The notes under the pieces: generated by a model
Seen by the model: the letters and a program-made list of their open reading frames with translations, nothing else
The model's database searches: none
Told to the model about the DNA's origin: nothing
Assembly (NCBI GenBank): GCA_965230065.1
Contig: OZ245942.1
Location: 4,526,001 to 4,590,000 of the forward strand
DNA from: G965230065 sp965230065
GTDB taxonomy: Bacteria; Bacteroidota; Bacteroidia; Cytophagales; Cyclobacteriaceae
Length of the DNA stretch: 64,000 nucleotides
Direction: 5' to 3'
Translations under genes and position numbers: made by a program
Shown here: positions 23,918 through 33,421 of the stretch, one piece after another
How the letters are laid out: each line of letters starts with the position of its first letter
Position numbering within the stretch: position 1 is the first letter of the stretch

Positions 23918-25231
23918 TCAGGCCATTTCAGCCACAGCCGTGAGTTTCATGAATTCTTCCTCAATGATATCAAGCCCCCGCTCAAGCAGGCTGCGGTCTA
24001 TCACCAGCGGACTGAGTACCCGGATGCAGTTTTTGTTAAGCCCTGCTGAAATAAGGAGTACGCCTCTTTGGTAACATGCTTTGATGAGCTTTCCGGCCAG
24101 TTCGGCGTTGGGTTGTGCCGGGTCGCCGTTTTTCACCATTTCAAAGGCTACCATAGCGCCCAAACCACGTACATTGCCAATGGCATTGCTGCGTTTTTGC
24201 ATGGATTCAAAGCGATCCCTTACAATTTCACCTACTTCTTCCCCTTTTTTGTTAATATCTACTTCTTCCATGTATTTGATCGTAGCGAGGGCGGCGGCAC
24301 AACAAACGGGGTTTCCCAGATAAGTACCACCGATGGTAGCGGGGCGGGCGGCATCCATCAGTTCGGCCCGGCCCATCACGCAACCGATGGGCATGCCCGA
24401 GCCCATGGATTTGGCCCAGGTAGAAAGATCGGGTGTTACATCATAATGCTGGTAAGCTGCCCATTTTCCGGTACGCCCAAAGCCTGTTTGTACTTCATCA
24501 ATGATGAGTAAAATGCCGTGTTCGTCGCAGATTTGGCGCAGTCCCTGTAAATACTTTTTGGGTACTACGTTGAAGCCTCCTTCACCCTGCACCGGCTCAA
24601 TGATAATAGCGGCTACCTGGTCTGCCGCTACCGTGGTGCCAAACGATTGGCGTAAGCGGTCCAGCTCCTGCTCAATAAATGCATCCATGTCCATTCCGTT
24701 TCCATACTTGTAATGGTTGGGGAAAGGCTGGCGGTAAACTTCAGGCGCAAAAGGCCCGCAGTTGTATTTATAAGCCGTTTTAGAGGTAAGGGTGAGTGCC
24801 ATCAGGCTGCGGCCATGAAAAGCTTCGGTAAAGCAGATAATGCCCTGGCGTCCGGTAGCCTGCCGGGCTATTTTGATAGCATTTTCTACAGCCTCTGCCC
24901 CGGTGTTGGTAAGCATTACTTTCGTTTTTTCCCCGTGCGGAAAAAGCTCGGCCATTTTTTCACACAAAGCTACGTATGGCTCGTACGTAGCCACATGGAA
25001 GCAGGCATGAATGAGTTGTTCGGCCTGTTCTTGTATGGCTTTTACCACCGGTTCGGGGCAGTGCCCGGCGTTGAGTACGCCAATGCCTCCGGTAAAGTCA
25101 ATCAGGGCTTTGCCCTCTGTATCAATGATGGTGGCTCCTTTAGCGGAAACGGCAGTGGCCGGATTAAACACTCCCACGCCATTGGGGACTACTGCCTTTC
25201 TTCTGGCTATTAATTCTTCTCCTTTATTCAT
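23918..25231 (-). CDS. gabT: 4-aminobutyrate aminotransferase
   Basis: 437 residues, class III PLP-dependent aminotransferase of full length. The motif LLIIDEVQTGFGRTGKWAAY carries the PLP-ring Asp/Gln pair, followed by the Schiff-base Lys274 in TWAKSMGSGMPIG. GTYLGNPVCCAAALATI closes the core. It transfers the amino group of GABA to 2-oxoglutarate, giving succinate semialdehyde. The substrate is supported by the upstream succinate semialdehyde dehydrogenase gene 60 bp away on the same strand; a related omega-amino acid remains possible. Confidence 0.88.
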   Translation of the reverse strand: MNKGEELIARRKAVVPNGVGVFNPATAVSAKGATIIDTEGKALIDFTGGIGVLNAGHCPEPVVKAIQEQAEQLIHACFHVATYEPYVALCEKMAELFPHGEKTKVMLTNTGAEAVENAIKIARQATGRQGIICFTEAFHGRSLMALTLTSKTAYKYNCGPFAPEVYRQPFPNHYKYGNGMDMDAFIEQELDRLRQSFGTTVAADQVAAIIIEPVQGEGGFNVVPKKYLQGLRQICDEHGILLIIDEVQTGFGRTGKWAAYQHYDVTPDLSTWAKSMGSGMPIGCVMGRAELMDAARPATIGGTYLGNPVCCAAALATIKYMEEVDINKKGEEVGEIVRDRFESMQKRSNAIGNVRGLGAMVAFEMVKNGDPAQPNAELAGKLIKACYQRGVLLISAGLNKNCIRVLSPLVIDRSLLERGLDIIEEEFMKLTAVAEMA

Positions 25232-25291
25232 TGTATTTATTATTATGTAATCTCACTTCAGAGCGGTAAATTTATGAAGTTTGAGGCTTTT

Positions 25292-26647
25292 TTACGCAAT
25301 ATACACAGTTTTAGCGTTAACAAATTCCTTTATGCCAAGATATGATAATTCCCGCCCATATCCCGATTTTTTGACACCCCCGAACGGCAGGCGGGGATCT
25401 GACTTTACCAGGGAATTGATAAATACTCCTCCGGCAAATATTTCTTTGGCAAAAGCATTACCCCTGTCTATGTCGGAAGTCCAGATAGAAGCCCCCAGTC
25501 CGTACCGGGTGTTGTTGGCAAGTTCTATGGCTTCGGCTTCATTTTTTGCTGTAGTCACTGCCAGTGCCGGCCCAAAGGTTTCTTCTTCAAAAGCGGGCAT
25601 GCCGGGTTGTACGTTTACTAATAATGAAGGTTGAAAACGGGCACCGTCCCGTTCGCCCCCCAGTACTAATTCGGCTCCTTTGTTCACCGATTCCTGCACC
25701 TGCTTTTCAATACTTTCAGCCAGGTCTATCCGGGCAAGGGGGCCGGTGGTGGTAGATTTTTCCAAAGGGTCGCCCATGTTCAGTTGCGAAATTTGGTGCT
25801 TTACTTTTTCTATAAATGCTTCCTGTATGCTTTCTGCCACAATGAACCGCTTGGCAGCAATACAGCTTTGTCCGGCGTTCATCATGCGGGATTTCACAGC
25901 TACCTCGGCGGTGTTGTCCAGGTCGGCATCGGCCAGCACGATGAAAGGGTCGCTGCCGCCCAGTTCCAGCACGGTTTTTTTGATGTTTTTTCCGGCCAGG
26001 GCGGCCACGCTGGCGCCTGCTTTTTCGCTGCCGGTGAGGGTGGCAGCCTGTACAAAAGGGTGCTCGATGATGCCTTCTACTTTATCTGTGTCAATGATTA
26101 AAGATTGAAAAACACCATCCGGAAAACCGGCTTCCTTAAAAATTTCCTCTATTTGCAGGGCGCAGCGGCACACGTTGGAGGCATGCTTGAGCAAACCCAC
26201 ATTACCGGCCATGAGGCTGGGAGCCGCAAAACGGAACACCTGCCAAAAAGGAAAATTCCAGGGCATGATGGCCAAAATGGCACCAACAGGCTCATGGGTG
26301 ATATAACTTTTTTGGGCATCAGAAGCAATGACTTCATCCTTGAGAAATTCTTCCGCGTTTTCGGCAAAGTATTCGCAAGCCCAGGCACATTTGGTTACCT
26401 CGGCTTTAGCTTCCCCAATGGCTTTTCCCATTTCCAGGGTGATGGTGCGGGCAAACTTTTCCTGGTCTTTTCGTAATATATCAGCTACTTTTTTGAAGTA
26501 TTCTCCCCGGTGTTCATAACTGACTTTGCGCCATTGCATAAAGGCATGTTCTGCTTTTGACAGGGCTATGTGGATGGTTTGGTCACTAAAAGTTTCAAAC
26601 TCTTCCAGCACTTCATTGTTATATGGGTTGATGCTTTTAAGTTTCAT
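25292..26647 (-). CDS. gabD: NAD(P)-dependent succinate semialdehyde dehydrogenase
   Basis: 451 residues, aldehyde dehydrogenase fold. Glu in VLELGGSDPFIVL and catalytic Cys262 in NAGQSCIAAKRFIV are present, as is the cofactor stretch IMPWNFPFWQVFRFAAPSL. The short N-terminus (INPYNNEVLEEFE) and GAILAIMPWNFP fit the NAD-succinate semialdehyde dehydrogenase group. It oxidises succinate semialdehyde to succinate, feeding the citric acid cycle. It is the first gene of a two-gene operon with gabT. Confidence 0.86.
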   Translation of the reverse strand: MKLKSINPYNNEVLEEFETFSDQTIHIALSKAEHAFMQWRKVSYEHRGEYFKKVADILRKDQEKFARTITLEMGKAIGEAKAEVTKCAWACEYFAENAEEFLKDEVIASDAQKSYITHEPVGAILAIMPWNFPFWQVFRFAAPSLMAGNVGLLKHASNVCRCALQIEEIFKEAGFPDGVFQSLIIDTDKVEGIIEHPFVQAATLTGSEKAGASVAALAGKNIKKTVLELGGSDPFIVLADADLDNTAEVAVKSRMMNAGQSCIAAKRFIVAESIQEAFIEKVKHQISQLNMGDPLEKSTTTGPLARIDLAESIEKQVQESVNKGAELVLGGERDGARFQPSLLVNVQPGMPAFEEETFGPALAVTTAKNEAEAIELANNTRYGLGASIWTSDIDRGNAFAKEIFAGGVFINSLVKSDPRLPFGGVKKSGYGRELSYLGIKEFVNAKTVYIA

Positions 26648-26885
26648 AAGATTGGGTTTTATATAAAAAAATTAAGAAAAATAGTAGCGACTAGATTTAT
26701 AAAAAATAATGATGAAATACAACCATCTGATATGTTTTTTAGATACAGTACATATTTATATATTTTGTTCAGTGGGCTTTCTGTGGCTATGGGGAACCAA
26801 TTTGGTGATAATCACATTTACCAGAAAAGCTTTTTACAAAGTAATTAATTGAAGAATTGTTAACTTTGAACAATAAATTAATAAT

Positions 26886-27086
26886 ATGAGCGAGCATAAA
26901 GAAGATAAAAAAATGAGCTGGCGGGAATTTCTGGATGTAGGCCCGGTATTGGGATATTTTTTCCGGAAAAAAGATCCTGCCCGAAAAGTGAATTTTAACC
27001 TGAAGGTAATGCACGGTATTAATAAAATATCTATCATTATTTTTCTTTTGGGCGTGATGTTCCTGGTCATCAAAAACCTGATATAA
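26886..27086 (+). CDS. DUF6728 small membrane protein
   Basis: 66 residues: a polar N-terminus (MSWREFLDVGPVLGYFFRKK) followed by one C-terminal membrane helix (ISIIIFLLGVMFLVIKNL). It matches DUF6728, a Bacteroidota-restricted family of unknown function. A -7-like TAACTTTG lies at 26861-26868, 17 bp before the start, without a clear -33 box. Its stop is directly followed by the next start codon, so it opens a three-gene unit. Confidence 0.75.
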   Translation: MSEHKEDKKMSWREFLDVGPVLGYFFRKKDPARKVNFNLKVMHGINKISIIIFLLGVMFLVIKNLI

Positions 27087-27440
27087 TTGGATATTGTAGC
27101 ATTTCGGGATTATTGTTTGAAGAAAAAGGGAGTAACCGAAGAGTTTCCCTTTGATAACAATACTTTGGTATTTAAGGTGTGTGGAAAAATGTTTGCCCTC
27201 ACCCATGTAGATGTTTTTGAAAGTGTTAACCTGAAATGTGATCCGGAAGAGGCGGTGCAATTGCGGGAACAGTACCCGGAGGTAATTCCCGGTTACCACA
27301 TGAACAAAAAGCACTGGAATACGGTAATGATGAATGGTGGAGTGGGGGATAACCTTTTGATGCAGTGGGTTGACCATTCTTACAACCTGGTGGTAGAAAA
27401 GCTGACCAAAAAGCAAAAGGAGCTACTGAAAACCCTGTAA
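27087..27440 (+). CDS. MmcQ/YjbR family protein
   Basis: 117 residues, likely from a TTG that immediately follows the previous stop. The MmcQ/YjbR (CyaY-like, double-wing) signature is clear: FRDYCLKKKGVTEEFPFDNN, then KVCGKMFALTH, VNLKCDPEEAVQLREQYPEV and MNKKHWNTV. Family members bind DNA weakly or have no assigned role. It is translationally packed with the DUF6728 gene before and the SGNH gene after, with no spacing. Confidence 0.88.
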   Translation: MDIVAFRDYCLKKKGVTEEFPFDNNTLVFKVCGKMFALTHVDVFESVNLKCDPEEAVQLREQYPEVIPGYHMNKKHWNTVMMNGGVGDNLLMQWVDHSYNLVVEKLTKKQKELLKTL

Positions 27441-28118
27441 ATGTTCACTTCTTTCTCATTTTTTGCTAAAACAATAGTCCTTCTCCAGTTTTTTCTTTTC
27501 CATAGTAGTATGACAACGGCACAACCTTCACAATTGCGGTATTTGGCATTGGGCGATTCTTATACCATTGGGGAAGGCGTGGCTGAAAAAGAACGCTGGC
27601 CGGTGGTGTTGGCGAACCGCCTGGACATCAATCCACCTGATATTATTGCCAAAACCGGGTGGACAACTTTTGAATTACAGGATGCCATAAAATCTGCCAA
27701 TCCGGGTACAAATTATGATTTGGTATCCTTGCTCATTGGGGTAAATGACCAATACCGGGGACGGCACCCGAAAGGGTATGCAGCTGATTTCAAACAATTG
27801 CTCAAACAAGCCATTGCTTTTGCTGGTGGAGACCCTGAAAAAGTCTTCGTAGTTTCTATTCCTGATTATGGAGTAACCCCGTTTGCTGCTGAAAAGAACC
27901 CACAGCAAATAGCTGAAGAAATTGATACTTATAACAGGATAAACAAAGAAATCAGTACAAATGCAGGCGTAGCGTATTTTGACATTACACCCATCTCCCG
28001 AAAAGCAGCACAAGATGCTACCCTACTGGCTGCTGACCAACTGCACCCTTCTGCAAAAATGTATGGGTATTGGGTAGATAGTTATATTGCAGAAGTAAAG
28101 AAAATGATAGCCCGGTAG
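27441..28118 (+). CDS. SGNH/GDSL-family hydrolase
   Basis: 225 residues with an N-terminal signal peptide (about 1-27, ending TTAQP). Block I is LALGDSYTIGEG with nucleophile Ser40, block III is IGVNDQYRG, and block V is AADQLHPSAK with the Asp/His pair. Such enzymes hydrolyse esters of lipids or carbohydrates in the envelope. The start directly follows the MmcQ/YjbR stop. It ends 9 bp before the convergent betA gene. Confidence 0.88.
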   Translation: MFTSFSFFAKTIVLLQFFLFHSSMTTAQPSQLRYLALGDSYTIGEGVAEKERWPVVLANRLDINPPDIIAKTGWTTFELQDAIKSANPGTNYDLVSLLIGVNDQYRGRHPKGYAADFKQLLKQAIAFAGGDPEKVFVVSIPDYGVTPFAAEKNPQQIAEEIDTYNRINKEISTNAGVAYFDITPISRKAAQDATLLAADQLHPSAKMYGYWVDSYIAEVKKMIAR

Positions 28119-28127
28119 CAGTCTTCT

Positions 28128-29621
28128 TTACTCATGTTGCAGTATGATAAAATCTGCGCACCGCTCACCAACCATCATGCAGGTCATGTTGGGATTGATG
28201 CTGGTGATGGCAGGGAAAACAGAGGCATCGGCAATGCGGAGGTTGCCAATACCTTTTACCTGTAAATGGCTGTTTGTGACAGCGGTAACATCATCATCGC
28301 TACCCATTTTGCAGGTTCCGGCCGGATGGTACACGGTGTTGTGGGTTTTATAAATATATTCCAGTATTTCTTCATCTGTCTGAACAGCAGGCCCTGGAGC
28401 CAGTTCCTGTTTTATCCAGGGTTTAAGTGCCGGTTGTTCGGCAATTTTTCGAGCAATTTTAATACTTTCCAGCATCACTTTCGCATCGTAACCTTCCAGG
28501 TCGGTAAAATATTTGGGGTCAATCAGGGGGGCAGCTTCCGGGTCGGTAGATTGTAAGCGTACGCTGCCTTCGCTTTTAGCCTGCATTACATTGGGCGTGA
28601 GTGAAAAAGCCTGCCCGGCTGTGGGGTATCCGGCAGGAACCGTGTGCATGTCAAAGGCTTCCGTACCCAGGTGATACATAACGTCGGCAATGGGCAATTC
28701 GGGGTTGGTTTTGCAAAAGATACCAATTTCGTATTTCTGGGCCGTTTCCGGGGGGACAGGTTGTGCTGACTCCCAGATAATCACGCCTTCCGGGTGGTCC
28801 AGCAAATGATTGCCGACGCCCGGTAAATTCTGCACAACCGCAATATTCATCTCCTGTAAATGGGCTGCCGGGCCTATGCCCGAAAGCATCAGCAATTGGG
28901 GCGTTTGAAAAGCACCGCCTGATAAAATCACTTCTTTATTGGCCTGGAAAGTGCCCCGGCTGGTTACTACGCCCATTACATTTTTTTTTGCATCTAAAAG
29001 CAGGCGGTGCGCAAAGGTTTCGGTGAGGATGGTAAGGTTTGCCGGAAGCTGATCGTAAGGGTGCAAGTAAGCTACAGAACTGGAATGCCGGATATTTCCT
29101 TTTTTATTCAAAGAAAACCAGCCTGCCCCCTCATGGTAGTTGCCATTGGTAAAATCCTGGACGGGCAGGCCAAATTCCTGACAAGCCTGCAACACGGCTT
29201 TGCCACAGGCATTGCCGGAATCTGAAATTTCCAGGTTTACTTTTTCAAAAACTTTGTCATAAAAGGGGCGTACTTCTTTCGGTGTCCAGCCTTGTATGCC
29301 CATTTTAGTCCACACCTCAAAATCATAATCAGGCGCCTGAAAAGCAATGGCCGAATTGTGCGAACTGCAACCGCCCATCACTTTTGCCCGGCTGTGTCGC
29401 ATATTAGAGTTGCCGTTTTGCTGTGGCGTGATCGTAAAATCATAATCCAGCTCACCTTCCAGCAATGATTGCCATTGGTTGAGTTGTAACACGTCTTCCC
29501 GCTGTTCATCAGAAATGCCGGCCTCTAATAGCAACACACTGCCAGCCTGTTTTTGGGCAAGGCGGTAAGCCGTAATTACGCCGGCAGAGCCACCACCGAC
29601 TATGATAAAGTCATAATTCAT
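28128..29621 (-). CDS. betA: GMC oxidoreductase, choline dehydrogenase-like
   Basis: 497 residues. The FAD-binding GGGSAGVITAYRLAQ is at the N-terminus, with the GMC signature MGGCSSHNSAIAFQ near residue 85. The C-terminal active-site region is YHPAGTCKMGSDDDVTAV followed by LRIADASVFP. GMC enzymes oxidise alcohols with FAD. The betaine aldehyde dehydrogenase-like gene 106 bp upstream on the same strand supports choline to betaine aldehyde as the reaction, giving the osmoprotectant glycine betaine. Another primary alcohol is possible. No choline transporter or BetI regulator is adjacent. Confidence 0.8.
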   Translation of the reverse strand: MNYDFIIVGGGSAGVITAYRLAQKQAGSVLLLEAGISDEQREDVLQLNQWQSLLEGELDYDFTITPQQNGNSNMRHSRAKVMGGCSSHNSAIAFQAPDYDFEVWTKMGIQGWTPKEVRPFYDKVFEKVNLEISDSGNACGKAVLQACQEFGLPVQDFTNGNYHEGAGWFSLNKKGNIRHSSSVAYLHPYDQLPANLTILTETFAHRLLLDAKKNVMGVVTSRGTFQANKEVILSGGAFQTPQLLMLSGIGPAAHLQEMNIAVVQNLPGVGNHLLDHPEGVIIWESAQPVPPETAQKYEIGIFCKTNPELPIADVMYHLGTEAFDMHTVPAGYPTAGQAFSLTPNVMQAKSEGSVRLQSTDPEAAPLIDPKYFTDLEGYDAKVMLESIKIARKIAEQPALKPWIKQELAPGPAVQTDEEILEYIYKTHNTVYHPAGTCKMGSDDDVTAVTNSHLQVKGIGNLRIADASVFPAITSINPNMTCMMVGERCADFIILQHE

Positions 29622-29727
29622 TATAAAACGCTAAATTTTAATTTCTAAATCGCCCGGCGACCCGGCCTAAATAATATCGAAAATCTAATGTTCAAATATC
29701 TAAACTTTTTTGCATTAGGGTTTAAAA

Positions 29728-31179
29728 TCAAAAAGGATTGCCCATGTCATTCATGGCAACATATACTGTTTTGAGCTGGGAGTAATGCTCAATGGCAGCC
29801 AGCCCGTTTTCCCGCCCAATACCCGATTGCTTATAACCCCCAAAAGGGATTTCTACCGGATTGATATTGAAAGTATTGATCCAGCACATACCGGCTTGTA
29901 GTTTGGCCACCATGCGGTGTGCCCTGCGCAAATCTTTGGTATATACCCCGGCAGCCAGGCCAAAAGGCGTATTATTGGCCCTTTGCAAAGCTTCTTCTTC
30001 CTCAGAAAAAGTCAAAACAGACATCACCGGGCCGAAGATTTCTTCTTCCACAATCCGTAGCCCATCCTTTTGGGCAGCAAAAATGGTAGGCTCTACAAAA
30101 TAACCCCCTTCACACCCTTCAACTTTCACCTGATTACCCCCATAAATCAATTCAGCGCCCTGTTCTTTGCCCAGGTTGATGTATCCCATCACTTTTTCAA
30201 AATGATCTTTGCTGATTAATGCACCGATATGCGTTGCTTCATCAGTTGGATTTCCCACTTTGAGTTGTTGGGTGCGTTGTACCAGTTTTTCCAGAAACTT
30301 ATCTCGGATGCGCTCATGCACAAAAACCCGGGTGCCATTGCTGCAAATTTCCCCCTGGGTGTAAAAGTTTCCAATCAGGGCACCGTTCACGGCTTCTTCC
30401 AGGTCGGCATCATCAAAAATGAGGATGGGGGATTTTCCTCCCAATTCCAATGTTACGTGTTTGAGGGTGGCAGCCGAGGCGGCCATTACTTTTTTGCCGG
30501 TGCCCACTTCCCCTGTAATAGAAACCTTGGCAATATCCGGGTGGGCGGTCATCATTTGTCCTACTTCCCCGTCTCCCTGCACCACGTTGAAAACCCCATC
30601 GGGCAATCCGGCTTCTGTAAACACTTCGGCCAGTTTGTAGGCGGTGAGGGGGGTGAGTTCGGCAGGTTTGAAAATCATCACATTGCCACAGGCCAGTGCG
30701 GGGGCAGCTTTCCAGCAGGCAATCTGGATGGGGTAGTTCCATGCCCCGATTCCGGCACAAATGCCCAAAGGTTCCCGGCGGGTATAGGCAAAATCACCAC
30801 CAAGTTGGATATGGTCGCCATGCAAAGCAGCTGCCAGTCCGGCGTAGTATTCCAGGCAGTCGGCTCCGGATACTACGTCTACCGCTTTGGCTTCACCAAT
30901 GGGCTTGCCCGCGTCCCGGGACTCCAACTCGGCCAGTTCGTCATTTTTTTCCCGCAACAGCCGGGAGGCTTTGTGCAGCATCCTTCCCCGCTCAGTAGGC
31001 GATAGGGCAGACCAAACCGCAAAACCTTTTTTGGCAGAGGCGACCGCCTTTTCAAAATCTTCGGCAGAAGCACTGCTTACTTCATGCATCACCTCCCCGG
31101 TAGCAGGATTGTGATTTTTAAATTTCTTCCCTGAACCGGAAACAGGTTTATTATCTATATATAGTGGTATATTTTCCAT
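29728..31179 (-). CDS. betB: Betaine aldehyde dehydrogenase-like
   Basis: 483 residues, aldehyde dehydrogenase family. Present are the cofactor stretch GAWNYPIQIACWKAAPALA, the catalytic Glu in LELGGKSPILIF, Cys279 in TQGEICSNGTRVFV, and the C-terminal INPVEIPFGGYKQSGIG typical of BetB-type enzymes. It would oxidise betaine aldehyde to glycine betaine. First gene of a pair with the GMC oxidoreductase. Substrate assignment rests on family resemblance plus the pairing. Confidence 0.84.
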   Translation of the reverse strand: MENIPLYIDNKPVSGSGKKFKNHNPATGEVMHEVSSASAEDFEKAVASAKKGFAVWSALSPTERGRMLHKASRLLREKNDELAELESRDAGKPIGEAKAVDVVSGADCLEYYAGLAAALHGDHIQLGGDFAYTRREPLGICAGIGAWNYPIQIACWKAAPALACGNVMIFKPAELTPLTAYKLAEVFTEAGLPDGVFNVVQGDGEVGQMMTAHPDIAKVSITGEVGTGKKVMAASAATLKHVTLELGGKSPILIFDDADLEEAVNGALIGNFYTQGEICSNGTRVFVHERIRDKFLEKLVQRTQQLKVGNPTDEATHIGALISKDHFEKVMGYINLGKEQGAELIYGGNQVKVEGCEGGYFVEPTIFAAQKDGLRIVEEEIFGPVMSVLTFSEEEEALQRANNTPFGLAAGVYTKDLRRAHRMVAKLQAGMCWINTFNINPVEIPFGGYKQSGIGRENGLAAIEHYSQLKTVYVAMNDMGNPF

Positions 31180-31609
31180 GCTGTAAAATTACAGAAAATG
31201 GGCTGGGAAGCCTAATAAAAGGGTTGGATGGTTTTGTGTGTGGGGAGGAATGTTAACAATATGAATAAATGCATGGGTTCGGGTAGGAAGGGTGGGATTA
31301 TCTATTGGATATTGGGGGGTAAAGTACATCTTTGCTTTTTTACAGATAAAGTTAATGAGCTTTATTCAAGAGTTAGCAACAAGGCAAGAACGAGACTTAA
31401 ACCTTGACGCATTTATCTGAAAATAGACTTAAAACGAGAAAAAATAATTGAACTGGTTCTTCGTGAATAGATAAGGGCAAATTTGATGGGAATTTATTTT
31501 GTTTCCCCTCGTGCCACTCTTAATCAGTTTAGTTCAAAATTTAAGTCCCGTCCACAAACAGCACATTTCCAAATCACGCAAACCAACCCACAAACCAAAA
31601 TTTGCAAAA

Positions 31610-31630
31610 CCTGCCTGCCGGCAAGGCAGG
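31610..31630. repeat. GC-rich palindrome
   Basis: CCTGCCTGCCGGCA then AGGCAGG: 7-bp arms around a GCCGGC core. Palindromes of this kind are dispersed between genes in many Bacteroidota genomes; no gene-specific role is visible. Confidence 0.5.
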
Positions 31631-31726
31631 GAGCTGTTTCTTTTTTAATGCATCCATTGTAATAATTGATATTTAGGTTATTGCTACACATAAAAACTAC
31701 TTCCTGCTAAAAAGTATACATCTTCT

Positions 31727-31774
31727 GCCAAAATGTTTAAGTGGTAAACATCCTTAATGAGTGTACTTTGTACC
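31727..31774 (+). promoter_or_regulatory. Candidate regulator box upstream of the SDR gene
   Basis: GCCAAAATGTT at 31727-31737, a dyad ATGTTTA-N5-TAAACAT at 31733-31751, and ACTTTGTACCATGAT from 31765. The order GCCAAA-ATGTT ... TGGT ... ACTTTGTACC also occurs upstream of the AraC regulator gene (34519-34557), which suggests common control. Confidence 0.45.
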
Positions 31775-31802
31775 ATGATAATTTTATTAAAAAATTAGAA
31801 TT

Positions 31803-32756
31803 ATGAATACTAAAAATCAATTTGGAAAAAAAGGATGGACACCAGAGTTAATGAAATCTCAGAATGGTAAAACATACCTTATTACTGGTGCTAACAGCGG
31901 AACAGGATTTGAGGCATCGCGTATACTTCTATCTAAGGGTGCAAAAGTGGTGATGCTTAACCGTAACCCCAAAAAATCAGCAGACGCCATCGCAGCATTG
32001 AAAGAAAAGTTGGGTAACAATGTAGACGTGTCGTTTATCCAAATGGACCTGGCAGAGCAGGCTTCTGTAAGAAAAGCAACCGAAGAGGTGCTTGAGACGG
32101 TGCCTCGCATCGATGCATTGATGTGTAACGGTGCCATCGCCCAGGTACCCAAACAAACATTTACAAAAGATGGCTTTGAAAGTCAGTTGGGCGTAAACCA
32201 CTACGGTCATTTCACACTACAAGCTTTGCTCTTTCCACTGATTGAAAAATCGAAAGGACGTATTGTGGCTGTAGGTAGTATGGGTTATAATTTAGGTATA
32301 AAAACCATACAGTTCGATGATATGAACTGGGATAAGAACTATAGTCCTAATGGTGTATATAGCCAAAGTAAATTGGCGCAAATTATGTCCATCTATGAAC
32401 TACAGGATAGATTGAAAAAAGCAGGGAAGACAGATGTTAAAGCTTATGCCTGTCACCCAGGCGCTTCCGCTACATCACTTATCAGAACCAGCGGTAGTTT
32501 AATGACACGGTTCGTATGGTGGCTGATGACCTTGTCACCCATGGTTCAATCTGCAGAGAAAGGTTCCTATCCTGAAATCATGTGTGCCACAGAACCTAAC
32601 CTGGACCCAAAGGGGTTTTATGGACCTACAGGACGAGGTTATTTTAAAGGCCCTGTTGGCGAATGTAAATTAGAACCACATGCAAAGGACAAAGCATTAG
32701 CGAAGAAGTTGTGGGATTTGTCAGAAAAAGAAACTGGTATCAAGTGGAATCTTTAA
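31803..32756 (+). CDS. Short-chain dehydrogenase (protochlorophyllide reductase-like SDR)
   Basis: 317 residues. The cofactor motif TGANSGTGFEASRILL lies at about 20-35; NRNPKK suggests NADP preference. The catalytic set includes Ser in IVAVGSMGYN and YSQSKLAQ (Tyr/Lys). Length and the C-terminal stretch (GPTGRGYFKGPVGECKL) resemble the protochlorophyllide/retinol-dehydrogenase-like SDR group found in non-photosynthetic bacteria; pigment synthesis is not implied. It is followed after 27 bp by a membrane protein gene and then an aldo/keto reductase, likely a detoxification or carbonyl-reduction set. Confidence 0.87.
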   Translation: MNTKNQFGKKGWTPELMKSQNGKTYLITGANSGTGFEASRILLSKGAKVVMLNRNPKKSADAIAALKEKLGNNVDVSFIQMDLAEQASVRKATEEVLETVPRIDALMCNGAIAQVPKQTFTKDGFESQLGVNHYGHFTLQALLFPLIEKSKGRIVAVGSMGYNLGIKTIQFDDMNWDKNYSPNGVYSQSKLAQIMSIYELQDRLKKAGKTDVKAYACHPGASATSLIRTSGSLMTRFVWWLMTLSPMVQSAEKGSYPEIMCATEPNLDPKGFYGPTGRGYFKGPVGECKLEPHAKDKALAKKLWDLSEKETGIKWNL

Positions 32757-32783
32757 GTTAGAAAACCTTTAAAGCATAATACT

Positions 32784-33290
32784 ATGGAAATATTAAAAAC
32801 AGCAACTGATTGGGCAAAAGCGGAAGTCTTTTCAACCACATTCTTTATTCTTTTCGGAATCGGTTTTGTAGCGGCAAGCATAGGCTTCTGGCAGTTAGGA
32901 ATAACAGATTTAGCGAAAGCATACATCATCCCTACCCTGGTAGCCGGGGCTTTACTTTTGACTATCGGGTTTGGATTATTTTTCACCAATAAATCAAGAA
33001 TTACACAGTTTGAAAAGGCCTACAATACAGATGCCTCAGCTTTTGTGGAATCAGAACTTGCACGTGCGGAAAGCACATTAAAAGAATATAAAAACGTCGT
33101 TTTTACAGCAATTCCGTTAATTATCGCTGCCTGTGCCCTGGTTCTTATGTTCGTGAACACACCTATTTGGCGGGCAAGTATGATTACAACTATTGCCATG
33201 TTGGTGATTATATTGTTGATTGACGGTACAGCCCATGCCAGAATTAACAATTATAATAAACAATTAATTGAAGTTGAAAAACAAGAATGA
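32784..33290 (+). CDS. Hypothetical four-helix membrane protein
   Basis: 168 residues with four predicted membrane helices in two pairs (FFILFGIGFVAASIGFW and IIPTLVAGALLLTIGFGLFF, then IPLIIAACALVLMFV and MITTIAMLVIILLI), separated by a soluble helix of about 35 residues. I do not recognise a named family. It is 27 bp after the SDR gene on the same strand and likely co-transcribed. Confidence 0.7.
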   Translation: MEILKTATDWAKAEVFSTTFFILFGIGFVAASIGFWQLGITDLAKAYIIPTLVAGALLLTIGFGLFFTNKSRITQFEKAYNTDASAFVESELARAESTLKEYKNVVFTAIPLIIAACALVLMFVNTPIWRASMITTIAMLVIILLIDGTAHARINNYNKQLIEVEKQE

Positions 33291-33367
33291 AATTAACCAT
33301 TTGATTTGTCATCAAACAAAAACTAAGTTTCAAAAAAATGAAACGAGTTTATACCTGACTATTTTCA

Positions 33368-33379
33368 AAAGATGGTCTT
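33368..33379 (+). promoter_or_regulatory. Possible shared half-site upstream of the aldo/keto reductase
   Basis: AAAGATGGTCTT, 43 bp before the start, differs by one base from AAAGATGTTCTT at 34522-34533 upstream of the AraC gene. The match is short and could be chance. Confidence 0.25.
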
Positions 33380-33421
33380 TATAAGCAAGTTCCATCTAAT
33401 ACCATTAAAAATATTAATGAG

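Larger units (their letters stand above)
31180..31802. other. 623-bp intergenic region
   Basis: Between the divergent betB and SDR genes. No credible ORF. It contains a GC-rich palindrome (31610-31630) and a regulatory-looking block (31727-31774) just before the SDR gene. Low-complexity AT-rich DNA fills the rest. Confidence 0.45.

Noticed and set aside
26787..27416. 209-codon minus-strand ORF
   Set aside because: It lies opposite the DUF6728 and MmcQ/YjbR genes, which have clear family signatures; the antisense protein has none.
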